Source of the DNA: Panorpa germanica
Taxonomy: Eukaryota > Arthropoda > Insecta > Mecoptera > Panorpidae
Assembly: GCA_963678705.1 (NCBI GenBank)
Contig: OY783215.1
Coordinates: forward strand, 16,287,740 to 16,351,739
Reading direction: 5' to 3'
Length of the DNA stretch: 64,000 nucleotides
Shown: piece after piece, positions 46,321 through 57,400 of the stretch
How positions within the stretch are numbered: position 1 is the stretch's first letter
How the letters are laid out: the number at the start of each line of letters is the position of its first letter
Position numbers and translations under genes: made by a program
The notes under the pieces: generated by a model
The model's database searches: none
The model's input: only the letters and a program-made list of their open reading frames with translations
Told to the model about the DNA's origin: nothing

Positions 46321-46740
46321 ATGTGTACTCATGTTTTAGGGGTCGATTTTTCAATTGTTGATTGAAATTGGTGCTAATAAATGTATATTAACGTTTTTAT
46401 TAAAGTGAATATCTAAATGTTGACGGAGATACCAATTGAAAATTTGAATTGTAGTTTTAGCGCTACAGATGTCAGCCATATTTATGACGTAACATGTCTA
46501 ATATTAAGGGTAGTTCAGTTATTTTTTCTATGAAAAAGAGTTCTGTATTGAATATGCTATCTCTTTTACGCTCTTTTATATAAAAGAGATAGCAACTTAG
46601 CGGACGTGATGTCTTAGAATGTTTTATAACGTTGAATCCCTTTAATAATTAAAGAGGCAAAATGACTTTTATTTAAGGTTCTAGTAACCAATTTTATCAG
46701 TTTTATAGAAATTAAGACATAGGACAGAAGCTCATTGCTA
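46321..46740 (+). repeat. Family A repeat, copy 3, with internal hairpin
   Basis: Shorter copy (about 420 bp) with the usual left block (TTCAATTGTTGATTGAAATT) and right block (GAATCCCTTTAATAATTAAA). In the middle, 46558-46597, CTATCTCTTTTA..TAAAAGAGATAG forms a 12-bp stem, also present in copy 4 at 61582-61621. Confidence 0.65.
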
Positions 46741-47040
46741 TTTAATCAATTAAACAACTGAATCCCTTCACCAAAAACTAAAGAAGAAATCACCATGGAC
46801 TCAAACCTAATATAGTTATAACTTATTTCTACAATTACTTCATTTTTTAAAACATAGATGAGATAACATATATTATTTATTTCACTAATAATTGTCTGAC
46901 AATTTTTTGACAACCAACAAATTTATTTCTTCGGTTTCTCCTGCTAATTTTTGACGCTAGTTTGTACCAAATTAAATTGAAATATTGTGTTTAGTTATTT
47001 ATGAACTTGTAAGAAAAGAATAACATTTTATATTTTAGAC

Positions 47041-47766
47041 ATGACGCAGAACATGGATATTGATGATTCTGACAATGCAAAGGCAACATTTACTATAGCA
47101 GGAGGCAATGCTGATTTTGCAAGCAAACAACAATCACTTTTTCAGCAACTGGAGGCTGCTGAAAAATCTATAGGTCGTAACAATAATGATGTAATAGAAA
47201 ATAGAGTTCTAAAAAGAAGCCCTCGCAATGCAAGATCCGATACAAAACAATTCCGGGGCCAGGAAAGTATTTTCAAACGACCAGAAGCTCCCATTTCTAA
47301 ATGCCTGAAAACAAGAGGATTACCAGACTTTAGAAAGAATCCCCATAAATGGGTAAAATATAGTTTAGCAGATGTGTCTGCCAGAGATAATTCAGATCGT
47401 GGAAATACAGCTGCTGCATTATCGTTTCTACAAGAAATTGAATCAAGAAAAGTAATGGATACTGGCATGAACTCTGCAGATATGTCAGAAGAACATGGAA
47501 GAGTTTTGTTTAAATCACGAAAAGAAGATGAGAAATTAAAATTTAATAAATCAGCAGCACTAAAAATAAATGCTTCAGAAGATACTGAGGAAGAAAAACC
47601 ACATTTCCGAAATAATAAATTGATTATGCCTGAGTATGTCGTTGGACGCAAAATTAAGAAAGATAAGAAAATGAAGTCACCAAAAAATGAGGAATCGCAC
47701 AATAAGAATAAGAAAATTCTTACTTTGTCACATCTTACATATGAAGATGATGTAGAAGATAATTAG
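47041..47766 (+). CDS. TSSC4: TSSC4 homologue, U5 snRNP assembly factor
   Basis: 241-residue single-exon frame with the TSSC4 signature at about residues 80-145: FKRPEAPISK, RGLPDFRKNPHKWVKYSLAD and GNTAAALSFLQEIE, corresponding to the conserved KYSLEDV..AAAL.FL block of human TSSC4. Human TSSC4 binds PRPF8/SNRNP200 and helps U5 and tri-snRNP assembly (family knowledge). The rest is charged and probably disordered; the C-terminus is Lys rich with a short acidic tail YEDDVEDN. Shorter than the human protein (about 329). The ATG follows TATTTTAGAC, so an upstream leader intron is possible but its donor is not clear. Poly(A) signal at 47913. First gene of a collinear cluster with the SMIM13-like gene and NAA10. 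Confidence 0.88.
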   Translation: MTQNMDIDDSDNAKATFTIAGGNADFASKQQSLFQQLEAAEKSIGRNNNDVIENRVLKRSPRNARSDTKQFRGQESIFKRPEAPISKCLKTRGLPDFRKNPHKWVKYSLADVSARDNSDRGNTAAALSFLQEIESRKVMDTGMNSADMSEEHGRVLFKSRKEDEKLKFNKSAALKINASEDTEEEKPHFRNNKLIMPEYVVGRKIKKDKKMKSPKNEESHNKNKKILTLSHLTYEDDVEDN

Positions 47767-47912
47767 GAGTAATGACTGTTTTTTTTTGGAATGTTGTATA
47801 TATTACGAATAACAAATATTATTGAATAAGTACTTAGAAATTTTATTTTTTTGTAAAAGCATTTGTTGCTTTTTTTTTATTTAAAATACATTTGTTTAAT
47901 TGTTAGCATTAT

Positions 47913-47918
47913 AATAAA
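47913..47918 (+). terminator. Poly(A) signal of TSSC4
   Basis: AATAAA in TATAATAAAAG, 147 bases after the stop codon. Confidence 0.55.
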
Positions 47919-48396
47919 AGATAATTTTATAATAACAAATTTTTTTATTTACATATTCCAATATGAAAGATAAATTTTTTTAAATATCGTTACCATGTGA
48001 GACAACTATGAAGGCAAGAGCATAGCCAAAATCAAAAATAGATGCATGTGGAAAATGGTAGAAATAAACACATGTGTTTCGTTTCGACCTCTCTGATAAG
48101 AAGTTATAAATTAAGTAACATTTTTTTAAATATATATTAGTAAGAAATACAAATTATAATTATTTTACAATCGTATTTAATTATTATAATTACGGTAAGT
48201 TACCAGTTATCTGATCTATTTAATGCTTATTCACGATTTATACTTTAACCTCAGTTTTAAAGATTTCAACATGGCGATATGACAAGTACTTTGCACTCAT
48301 CGTTTATGTAAAATTTTAATGTGAAATAATATTTATTATATTACATAAAAGATCCGCACAAAACTAAATACGTTGCATAGATTATTACTTTTAATA

Positions 48397-48945
48397 ATGG
48401 ATGTATTTTTGGCTGGCTTTTCTGTATTCGCTTCTATTGTTTTAACAGTCGTCGTGGTATTTTTTGGTGAGTGATTCGCTTTTCATTGCTCCTATTTTCA
48501 AACAAATTTATTTGTCTTAAAAAAACTAAACATTATAAAATCATTTCCTAAAGTGCAGATATTAGGTATTTTGTGTTATTTTATTATGATTATAATAAGT
48601 ATCCATGAGGTTAATAGAAATCTTTATTTTGTTACTTTCAAATCATTATTATTTCTAAACAAAAGTTTTAAAAATGTATTTATTATTAGAATATTTTTAT
48701 TATGTAGATTAATTTAAAGCAGCTCCCATAATCAAAATTTTCAGCATATATTTTAATTTTTTATACTCAATGTTAAATATTTTCATTTTGTCTTTGTTCC
48801 AGGCTGGTTCTTGGTTTGGAAACTTTTCCTCTCCAAGTTCAGTATCTTCAAAGATCTATTTAGAGACGGTTTAAAAGAAGATTCACCTTCAGTGCACGAT
48901 CTGAAAAATAGTCGAAATAAAATAAGAAAAGTACGATTAGAATAA
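48397..48945 (+). CDS. SMIM13: SMIM13-like small membrane protein
   Basis: Two exons, 48397-48466 and 48803-48945, joined in phase (G|GC) with donor G|GTGAGT and acceptor TTGTTCCAG, encode 70 residues. Residues about 5-24 are one hydrophobic span (FASIVLTVVVVFFG) followed directly by GWFLVWKLFLSKF, which matches the GWYFVWHLFLSKF core of vertebrate SMIM13. The rest is a short charged tail. The predicted layout is single-pass with N-terminus out or lumenal. The function of SMIM13 is not established. The stop lies only 132 bases before the NAA10 start codon, no canonical AATAAA lies between them, and a 64-base intron fits in the gap. The second exon is partly hidden by a minus-strand shadow ORF (48783-48965). 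Confidence 0.85.
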
Positions 48946-48990
48946 TACCTAATCCACCATTTCATTATCTTATCAAATTTATTATATAAG

Positions 48991-49054
48991 GTAAGTAACT
49001 AACTTTAAGGATTGTTGTATGCCAACATATACTTATATTAATGTAATAACCTAG
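48991..49054 (+). other. Predicted 64-base intron between the SMIM13-like stop and the NAA10 start
   Basis: Donor TATAAG|GTAAGTAACTAAC and acceptor TAATAACCTAG|GTGCG. The donor is a perfect GTAAGT. It starts 45 bases after the SMIM13-like stop and ends 23 bases before the NAA10 ATG. It could be an NAA10 leader intron, a SMIM13 3' UTR intron, or part of a shared transcript. Confidence 0.5.
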
Positions 49055-49077
49055 GTGCGTAATATTAAAAAATCACA

Positions 49078-51631
49078 ATGAATATACGTTGTGCGAAACC
49101 TGCTGACCTGATGAACATGCAACATTGTAATTTGCTGTGTCTGCCTGAGAATTATCAAATGAAGTACTACTTCTTCCATGGCTTATCATGGCCTCAACTG
49201 AGCTATGTTGCTGAAGATGAAAAAGGAAAAATTGTTGGTAAGTTTTATTTTATTTAAAGCAAATCATAATGTTTTGAACTATATTTATAATTTATTTGTA
49301 ACACAGGTTATGTACTTGCTAAAATGGAAGAGGAAGGAGAGGAGAAACATGGTCATATAACATCGTTAGCAGTGAAACGTTCTCATAGGCGCTTAGGGCT
49401 GGCCCAAAAATTAATGAACCAAGCGTCTATGGCGATGGTCGAGTGTTTTCAGGTATATTTAATAGTTTGTTGAAGACAAATTGTTCTATAAAGGAGGCTC
49501 ACATCTTATAGATACAAAAGAACCCGGAATGTGTATTGGTTTTCCCAATTTTGATTGTATCTACAGCAAAAGCTCAGTTGCTTTATATTATAATTTCATG
49601 AAAGCTGTTTATATGGGGTATTCAATCCGAATTTGTAGTACTTAATCGAAAATGTTTTGTTTCACTCATTACATTTAAAATTATGGTTTCACAGTCATAG
49701 TCAGGGATAGGTAAATTAATCACGGTTTTCTGCTTTTTTTTTTGTTTTGCTCAGATTTTTCTATTTACCTGTAACCATGCGTGTGTACTACATTCTTATT
49801 CAGGGTGGTCACATACCTGAAAATCCGGGAATTATCAGGGAATTTAATGTAACCTGAAAATATCATAGAAATATCAGGGAATTTTAGGAAATTTCAAAAA
49901 ATATCAGAGAAATTGATTGCGGCAATTATTTCATATATATTATATTTCATTTAAAATTCAAAATGAAATGAATCAAAAAATTTAAAAAGAAAACGTGTAG
50001 CTAATGAAAAAAAAAATTGGCATCAAAAAAGCTAAACTTTTAGCTGAAATTCAAGTTACTGATGGTCAATTTAAATATCTTCAATAATTTAATCTATTAA
50101 ATATTAATAGTTAATTTGTTCTAGTTTATACTAGTCATTAGCTTTTTTTTTCATTAGCGTATTATTAACGAGTAATAAATCGTATTTAATTAGTTATTAA
50201 ATAGTTATGAGATAAAAAATAAATCAGAAATAAATATAAATATTTTTTTTTAGTTTAATACTAGACTTAATTATTGGTAATTACAATATAATCAAAACTA
50301 AAAACATTTAAGTGATACAAATAAAATTTCTATATCAGGGAAAAAGACAATAAACTTTACTGGAAAACTTGGAATTATCAGGGAAATTCAGGGACTCTGT
50401 TATTATACAATTTTTAAAAAAAAATTGAGAAAGCCATGCTGTTTTGTCATTGATGTTGACATTGTATATTTAGAATTATATGATATTTTAACATTGTTTA
50501 ATTTTTCCAATTTTTATTTGATATTTTTCTAGAAATCTGACCATATATCAATATTCGCATATTTAATTTAAAAATCGTTGACAAATTCTGATTTTAGAAA
50601 AATAATCAAATATTATAGTTAAGATTAAGATTTTTTTACTCAAGTATATTTTTCTGAACTTTTTGATTGGAGTTTTGGAGGAATTGCAAAGTTCTTACTA
50701 CAACACAGATTCCTTTCAATTCTCTTCGAAGGCTGTTATGAAGTTTAATTGATTATATACTTACTCCGTTAAATAAAGTTATGTGTATTTAAAGTTTATG
50801 TAACATAACAAAAGTTACCTGTTACGTAAACAATTTTACCTAATATACAAAGTTTTATGTTTTCTACATGATCAAAAAAAAACTTCTTAAGAAGACCCTT
50901 TTAAGAATTAGGGCTATAAAATAATAACAGAATACCCTACCCGTAGATTGTTACTAGGTTTTGTATAATAAAATATTACATGCCATGGATATATTAAAAA
51001 AAAACTTAATACACAGCTGTCATATGTACATATGTATGAGACTGACATCACACAAATCAACGCAGTTAGACGTCATCGATGTTAGGATAAAAAATAGTTC
51101 TTACAATGTCCTTATGAAGAGAAAAATACATTTTATTATTATATTAATAAAAGTAATTATTTGATTTTTTTGCAGGCCACCTATGTATCGCTACACGTAA
51201 GGAAAAGTAACAGAGCTGCTTTAAATTTATATACAAATTCATTACAATTTGAAATAATAGAAATTGAACCAAAGTATTATGCCGACGGAGAAGATGCATA
51301 TTCAATGAAACGTAATTTGGAACACTTTACGGTAGACAAACCTGCAGTAAAATCAATTGATAATTTGTCTATAGAATCAACGAAAGGCCTCCTTGAAGAA
51401 AAACATTTTAAGTTACAGAAGGAAGAAAAAAGTGAAAAGAATAAAAATGAGGATTCTTCCAAATCTTTAATTGCAGATAAAATAAGTGAAAAATCTGAAG
51501 ACCGTACAGCAGAGAAGAATGATAAATACTCTGATCATGATATTCAAACGGATAAAGATATATCACAAATATGTAGTAAAATAAAATCAACTGTTTTAAG
51601 TGACGAAAATAAGAAAAATATTAAAATTTAA
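49078..51631 (+). CDS. NAA10: NAA10/ARD1, catalytic subunit of N-terminal acetyltransferase A
   Basis: Three exons, 49078-49237, 49307-49452 and 51176-51631, encode 253 residues. Residues 1-155 are almost identical in pattern to human NAA10: [71 protein letters not shown] and [15 protein letters not shown]. The GNAT acetyl-CoA loop RRLGLA (Q/RxxGxG/A type) is intact. With NAA15 it acetylates nascent proteins beginning Ser/Ala/Thr/Gly/Val/Cys at the ribosome. The C-terminus (about 160-253) is Lys/Glu/Ser-rich, disordered and lineage specific. Exons 1 and 2 are joined through Gly (G|GT) and exon 2 ends in phase 0. Intron 2 is 1.7 kb and holds repeat debris. Poly(A) signal at 51673. The orthologue in Drosophila is vnc. 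Confidence 0.96.
49800..50412 (+). repeat. Degraded transposon debris in NAA10 intron 2
   Basis: CAGGGTGGTCACATACCTG at 49801 has the look of a hAT end, and ATTATCAGGGAA occurs at 49837 and again at 50375. Much of the middle is AT-rich. A clear opposite terminus and target duplication were not found. Confidence 0.35.
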
Positions 51632-51672
51632 ATTAATAATGTATAAAAGTAGTAATTGCTTTTTACCCATTA

Positions 51673-51678
51673 AATAAA
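51673..51678 (+). terminator. Poly(A) signal of NAA10
   Basis: AATAAA in TTAAATAAATG, 42 bases after the stop codon. Confidence 0.6.
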
Positions 51679-52040
51679 TGACTTACTAAGAAGTATGCTT
51701 TCCACAAACTACTTTTTGTTGCAATAAAGCAATTTCTAATAATTTTATTAATATTGTAAAATATTATATATTATTATAATTCAATTTCTTTAATAAATAC
51801 AAATTTGAGTAAAATAAACATTCTTATTTTCAATTAAATGTCGATGATGTTCGGGTTACGTCGGTAATACTAAACGAGCAAGCACATGTTTCCGGTTTAT
51901 TTTACGTGTTGATTCATAAACAAGAGATCGTGAATATTCGTATTATCGATGATTGTCGAAAGAGGTCCATGTGTGTTTGACAACAACAATATTTTAAATG
52001 TCAATATTAATTATGGTAGTGATTTCTAGCAAGTAGTATA

Positions 52041-52332
52041 ACAGTTGCTATTTCAAATTATAATGGGCCTGTGTGATTTTTATATATGTTAGCTGCACTC
52101 TCGATATGCAGAAATATTGTACTTTTATATTCTTATGGCCTACCATAACCTCAAAAGTGTCATAGGATAACTCTTTGTTATTTTTTAATGGCTCAGTATT
52201 TACATCGCATTCATCATCTGTTTGTAAAATAGTGAAAATATATATAGTTCTTTTGAATGGGACAAGTCGTGCAACGCCAATACATTCTATATCGTTTTTT
52301 TGTTCTGTATACAAAAAGACTACTACTTATTG
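52041..52332 (-). other. Possible minus-strand exon of an unknown gene
   Basis: After a possible acceptor (TTTTTGTATACAG at about 52302) a minus-strand frame runs ECIGVARLVPFKRTIYIFTI, TDDECDVNTEPLKNN and YDTFEVMVGHKNIK to a TAG at about 52045. There is no ATG in frame at the start, so it would be an internal or last exon. The residue mix looks protein-like, but I know no match and no neighbouring exon could be joined. A second minus-strand frame (52623-52859) with MANICIKFRTENRHSFGIHI lies upstream. Confidence 0.25.
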
Positions 52333-52860
52333 AAGTGGTCAACATTTACACAAAATGGTTTTTTTCACCATATGCTGCTAATACAGAAATAGAAGATTGA
52401 AAAATAGGTAGTAATGATACTATAAATCATAACTCCAAGAATCTGATATTACGAAATAATTGGTAAAGAGAAACTCTTTACGAATACCTATTTTATTTAT
52501 ACTTACAAGATTGAGATCTATCAATATTATTTGTCTTAAGTTAGACCATCATAATAAATATCTTTATTGCAATATATAGGATAGTTAACAAAGAAGTAAT
52601 ATATGCAGTAACTACTCTAGGATTATAAAGTCGGACTGGGATAAGCTACAACTTTGATGTGTATTCCAAATGAATGTCGATTTTCTGTACGAAATTTGAT
52701 GCAAATATTAGCCATTATAAATATATTAAAGGAAAGTATTGTGGACGTTTTAAAATTATGTCTTCGCAAAAATGTAAGACAAGTATACGACAAATAATTC
52801 TTTGTGCTGGAGTTACGTGATACTAAATCTTCTTGGTTTAACGATAGGCTTAAATGCAAG

Positions 52861-53124
52861 ATGAAGAATTATGTGATAATTTTATTCCTTTTCCTTTCTA
52901 ATATAAATATCTGTTTACGTTTCAGATCAATTGCACTTGCTGATAATGGGGCCGAAGATATACTACAACGTATTGCATATTTATTAAGAGGTAGGCAGAT
53001 TATTATGTAGTAATTGTGAAACATATTTTTAGACACTATTATTGTATTGCTTGTATATAATACTAACATATTTACTTATATTACAGATTCATTTTACACA
53101 GTAAATCTAATTTTAAACATGTGA
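52861..53124 (+). CDS. Possible two-exon gene for a 55-residue secreted peptide
   Basis: Exons 52861-52990 and 53087-53124. The intron has donor AGAG|GTAGGC, a perfect TACTAAC branch sequence at 53061-53067 and acceptor ATATTACAG, 18 bases on. The protein starts MKNYVIILFLFLSNINIC, a good signal peptide of about 18-19 residues, and leaves a mature chain of about 36 residues with an amphipathic-helix look (AEDILQRIAYLLRDSFYTV). No dibasic site or amidation glycine is seen, so it is not an obvious neuropeptide. I do not recognise it. ATG context AAGATGAAG is ordinary. The opposite-strand frame is likely a shadow. Confidence 0.35.
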
Positions 53125-53990
53125 TAAATATCTCAAGGTCCATTTTATTAAAAACTTATGAATTGGAAGTTTTTATAATCGTAGAAATTGACCTACGTGT
53201 AAAGCACACAATGATGATTATAGAAGCACATATTACAAGTACTTGTTTATTGGGAAAATCTAGTCAAAAATTTGTTATAACTTTGTTGTTGAATTATGTT
53301 TTAGATATTGGTTGAAAATGGTGTGTAAATGAAAATTTTCCCTTATATTTCTGTGGCACACTTAATCGCTACTCTTGGTAAAGTGATAATAGTTGCAATT
53401 AATGCAGTGATGATTTTAAGCCAAGAACAATGAAATGTACACGATTTTAAAACCTGCTAATGTAAATTTCTTTACATTTGTCCTCAAATTATAGATAAGG
53501 TGAAAGTCAGTTATGACAGTAAATTTGTAAAAAGTAACAGTAACCCGTACAGAATATTTAAAAAAGTCTGTATGTAGGAATCAATGTATACTGTTTCACT
53601 CTACACATTTCAAAGCAATTATTTAAACATTATTGAAAAAAGAAATATCCTATATACCTTTACAAGCTTTTAGCTATCTACAATACTTGTAATGGAAAAT
53701 AATCTTAGTTTGTTTTTAATTACCTCAAAAATCTGTTTTCTCTTGTTCATTCCTGGTGGAATCAAAGAATCTTTATATTTTTAATTAATTCATATTATAT
53801 ATTAGCATTGCATTTACTTTTTAAATGTAAATAAAATGATCTGTGTTTTATAAAATTAAGCAGCAAAAATATGATATTATGTATATTAATATATATAATT
53901 AATAAACTTGAATTAAACATTTTCAACGTGTTTGTTTTGAAACATATCTTCTTACAAATCGTCAAAGGTGTCTCTGTTATCTCTGGGTCT
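53125..53990. other. AT-rich spacer
   Basis: The frame 53121-53315 shows no domain. A possible AATAAA at about 53829 is too far from any stop to be assigned. Confidence 0.25.
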
Positions 53991-54039
53991 CCTTAGTTGA
54001 ATATTTCACAGCTGTAGATAGTGTACTTGTGCTCCTTAT

Positions 54040-54445
54040 CCGGATACAGTGGTGAAATTATTAACTAACTTCATCCCACGTGAGGCGCGTCGTCCAATCA
54101 GCTGGGACGCTTTGTGACCGCCGCCAAGCTGGGTTTCAGGTGTATTTGCACCAAATAGCTCAGTTTTCTTGTGCCACGTACGCTTTATTTAATCAATTTA
54201 AAAAAATATTTGTATATTAAATGAAAGATTAATTATAATTAAACATCTGTATTAATAAAAGAATAATTTTAATTAAATGTAAATATCTTTTTTAAGTATG
54301 AAAATGTTGTCTTGTTGGAGTCGCCATTTTGACCAAATGCCGTGTCTGAAGAAGACGTACATTGCGTGAATTTAGTGTTTTAAGGACAAGTTTATCAATT
54401 AAATAACATTTTTTTAAATTTAAAAGTTAAAGTGAACATTTAAAA
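54040..54445 (+). promoter_or_regulatory. Promoter and 5' leader of the gene starting at 54446
   Basis: GC-richer patch with an E-box CACGTG at about 54069, a CCAAT box (GTCCAATCAG) at about 54091 and CCGCCGCC-like sequence, then GCCATTTTG at about 54323, a YY1-type motif common just downstream of housekeeping start sites. The leader runs to the ATG at 54446. Confidence 0.45.
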
Positions 54446-54494
54446 ATGAGTCAACAAAATAATACCATGAATTTATTGATTCATGACGCAAATG
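54446..54494 (+). CDS. First coding exon of an unrecognised gene
   Basis: MSQQNNTMNLLIHDAN then a split codon at AATG|GTAAGT, a perfect donor. The upstream region has promoter-like motifs. The phase (1) fits a candidate second exon at 60781 and the terminal exon at 62314-62415. The combined product of about 59-63 residues is unlike anything I recognise. The exon could equally lead to a large gene beyond the window. Confidence 0.5.
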
Positions 54495-57400
54495 GTAAGT
54501 ACTACAAAGAGTGCATGCCACGGATAATTTTATCTTAGGCTTTCGTCTGTTGAAACATTTTTCATTGCTTTCTTATATTAGCATTTTAATTATTTTGATA
54601 CCAATGTGTTGTATAAATGTTTATTTATTCTGTTTACAAATAATATAAGTACTACCCTTGACCTTAAATATTATCTTTGAAGAAATGTATCATTTGTAAT
54701 TTTATGGTTCTCTCAAAAATATGTGGTGTTATGTTTCGAGTTTTTGTTGAATAACTAGTAAGACAATATGTTTTGACAATTCTAATATTAATTAGCGTCT
54801 TAGAAAATTAATAAGGGCGTTGTATATGGAGTTTAAGCTTTATAGTCCGCCATTGAATAATATGGTTACGATTCATATAACAAGTTTACAAATGCAACAT
54901 ACGCATATCTTGATTGTGACTTCTATATAAAGAAATGAAACACCTCTTTAGTTAAGTTGAATGCCTTATTTAAATGACTTAAATTTTCAATTTATGTAAT
55001 CTTTAATATAATTGCGCTTTTCTTTAATAATCAAGTTCAATGTATCAAATTTATCAAATGTCAACATTTTTGTCACAGTGGCTCCCTCGTTAAATGTTAT
55101 TGTTAAAATATAACCTTACTTTCATTGTTGACATTTTAGTTTAAGTGTGAGGAAAGTAAAGTATCTTTATTATTGAATTATTTTTATATTTTGCATAAAT
55201 GCGTGCCTTGTATCTTTAAAAAACGTTTCACATACTAATGCTCCAAAATGGCGGGAAATGTAATACACGCTCGCAGCTGTTTGCTTGAGCGGGCTTTTAT
55301 TCTAGGTCGTGCACGGGACCGCGGGGTGTCTGACGAGTCTCCTCGATCATTCGTAATATCTTGTCTTTTTCATTCCTACAGCAATTCATGTATACAACAG
55401 CTACATATATACTCATAAAATTCAATTTTATGTAAGCTTCTAGTTTGTAAAATAACCTTCAGCTAAATGCGTTTTTGTTTTTTTCCTCTGGTGCTTGATA
55501 TCATTCGTTACTACTGTTTAGTTAACATATTTTGGCTTAATTGTTAAAATTGCATGCATTTATTACATGTTATATATAAACTTAGGTTTACAGTTGTATT
55601 CTAAAAAGGTTACAGGAGATATAACAAATCAAACACCTCTAGTAGAGTTTATAGTAAGAATATCAATGTAAAGTTTTATATAGGGCCATTTAACAGCAAT
55701 ACAACGTCCTGCGGGGAAAGGGGGAGGGCGAATGGAAATAACTCAACCAATATAACTTGGATATAATTTCATTATGCAATAGAACAGGGTAATTAATACG
55801 CAATAACGCCATATGAAATTTAGTTATATAAGAAATTATGTATTAAGCGTATTCTTTATCAAATATGTTTTTATTTATGCAATTTGCAAGTTGTGTAAAA
55901 ATTGAAATTTATTTTAGATTATGCTATCTACACACATTATTTTAAATTCCTGGAAAACCTTCATTGAAAAGTAATACTTTTATCATTATTACAGGCTTAC
56001 AGCTTAGCTCACCACCTCGTTATGCATGCAGTTGATATTTAATTGTCTTAGGACTATCTAAAAAACATCATTTGTTTTTCACAAAATATATAAAATACAT
56101 TAGAATAGCAACAAATATTTTGTTTATATTAGCATAAATCAAAGTGAATATCACAAAGATTCTCGTGAAATGTTCACGTGAAGAAGTGGTCTTAATAATT
56201 ACACAGTAATATTGATTTTTATTAAATTGGAAGTATTTTTAGTATTTTTGAGGTACGTATCTACTCATATGATAGAATATGTCAGGTATAAATAACTTCA
56301 TTAATTAGTTACTCGAAAAATGAAAACTTAATAACTTTAGTTTTGTATATTATTAATTAAAATATGCATTACATAATTCTAAAACCATTATAGTAAAAAG
56401 AAAATAATAAAAAATAAATGAAATTTATTAAATAACTCAACAATTTTGCTTAGTGTAAAATTGTATAATTGTCAACTCTTTTATTTATATCTATTTGTAA
56501 TTGTATTATTATTTTTCGTGCTTAACTATCATTAACAAATTATTTCTTTCTAGTGTATTTTTCTGGAATCTGGATTTAGTTCTATCCAGTGCTACTTAAA
56601 GCGAGACGAGCGACTTAAAAGCCCAGTGTACATGTTAATTATTAGTAATAGCATTTAAAAACAATCGATATGTTAGTTTTAACACAATGTTGACGTTATG
56701 GGGGTAATTAACTAATACAAATGACAATGTGTAATTATTCCAGAGGACTTGGTTCTAGTAGATACCTTTATACAGTTTAACTTTTACAAAAATTCCTTGT
56801 TTTTTTTTGAAAATACTGAATGTTAAACACATTTAACTGTTACATATACATACATAATATATTTTACTACAATTTACCCTACGTTTGAACACGTACGTAG
56901 GTGGGATTTATCAGAAATGATACTATCTACAATTCAAGCCAGTTCTCTAGTTATTATACTAGTCACAAGTAAATTGTTTCTAACTTTTCCTAAAACTAAT
57001 TAAGGACGCACGGTTCCATTTTATTTTTCATTTTTTGAAACATTTATAAATGTTTTATATAAAGTAATTAATGTATCACTTAAAACATATTAAGACAGAG
57101 TCTTTACGGAAATACAATTCTGGTTTATTTCCTAATTATCCTTGCATAAATCTACATAACGATTAACATATTGTAATAGAAATATCGAATATCGATATTG
57201 ATATGCATATATAATTAGTGATAGATTTAAAAATATTTTTCATTCGTCGATTAAGCTTCGACTTTGCTTGATATTTGTACATAATGCATATACATAGATC
57301 ATATTGAAAATAATTAATATTAAAATCATTATTTATTTGAATATGCACTTTTTAAATAATTAAGAAATTGAAAAAAAAATGTTATAATTTAGTTTGAGTG

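Noticed and set aside
47142-47702. Minus-strand 186-codon frame in TSSC4
   Set aside because: Antisense shadow; the plus strand has the conserved signature.
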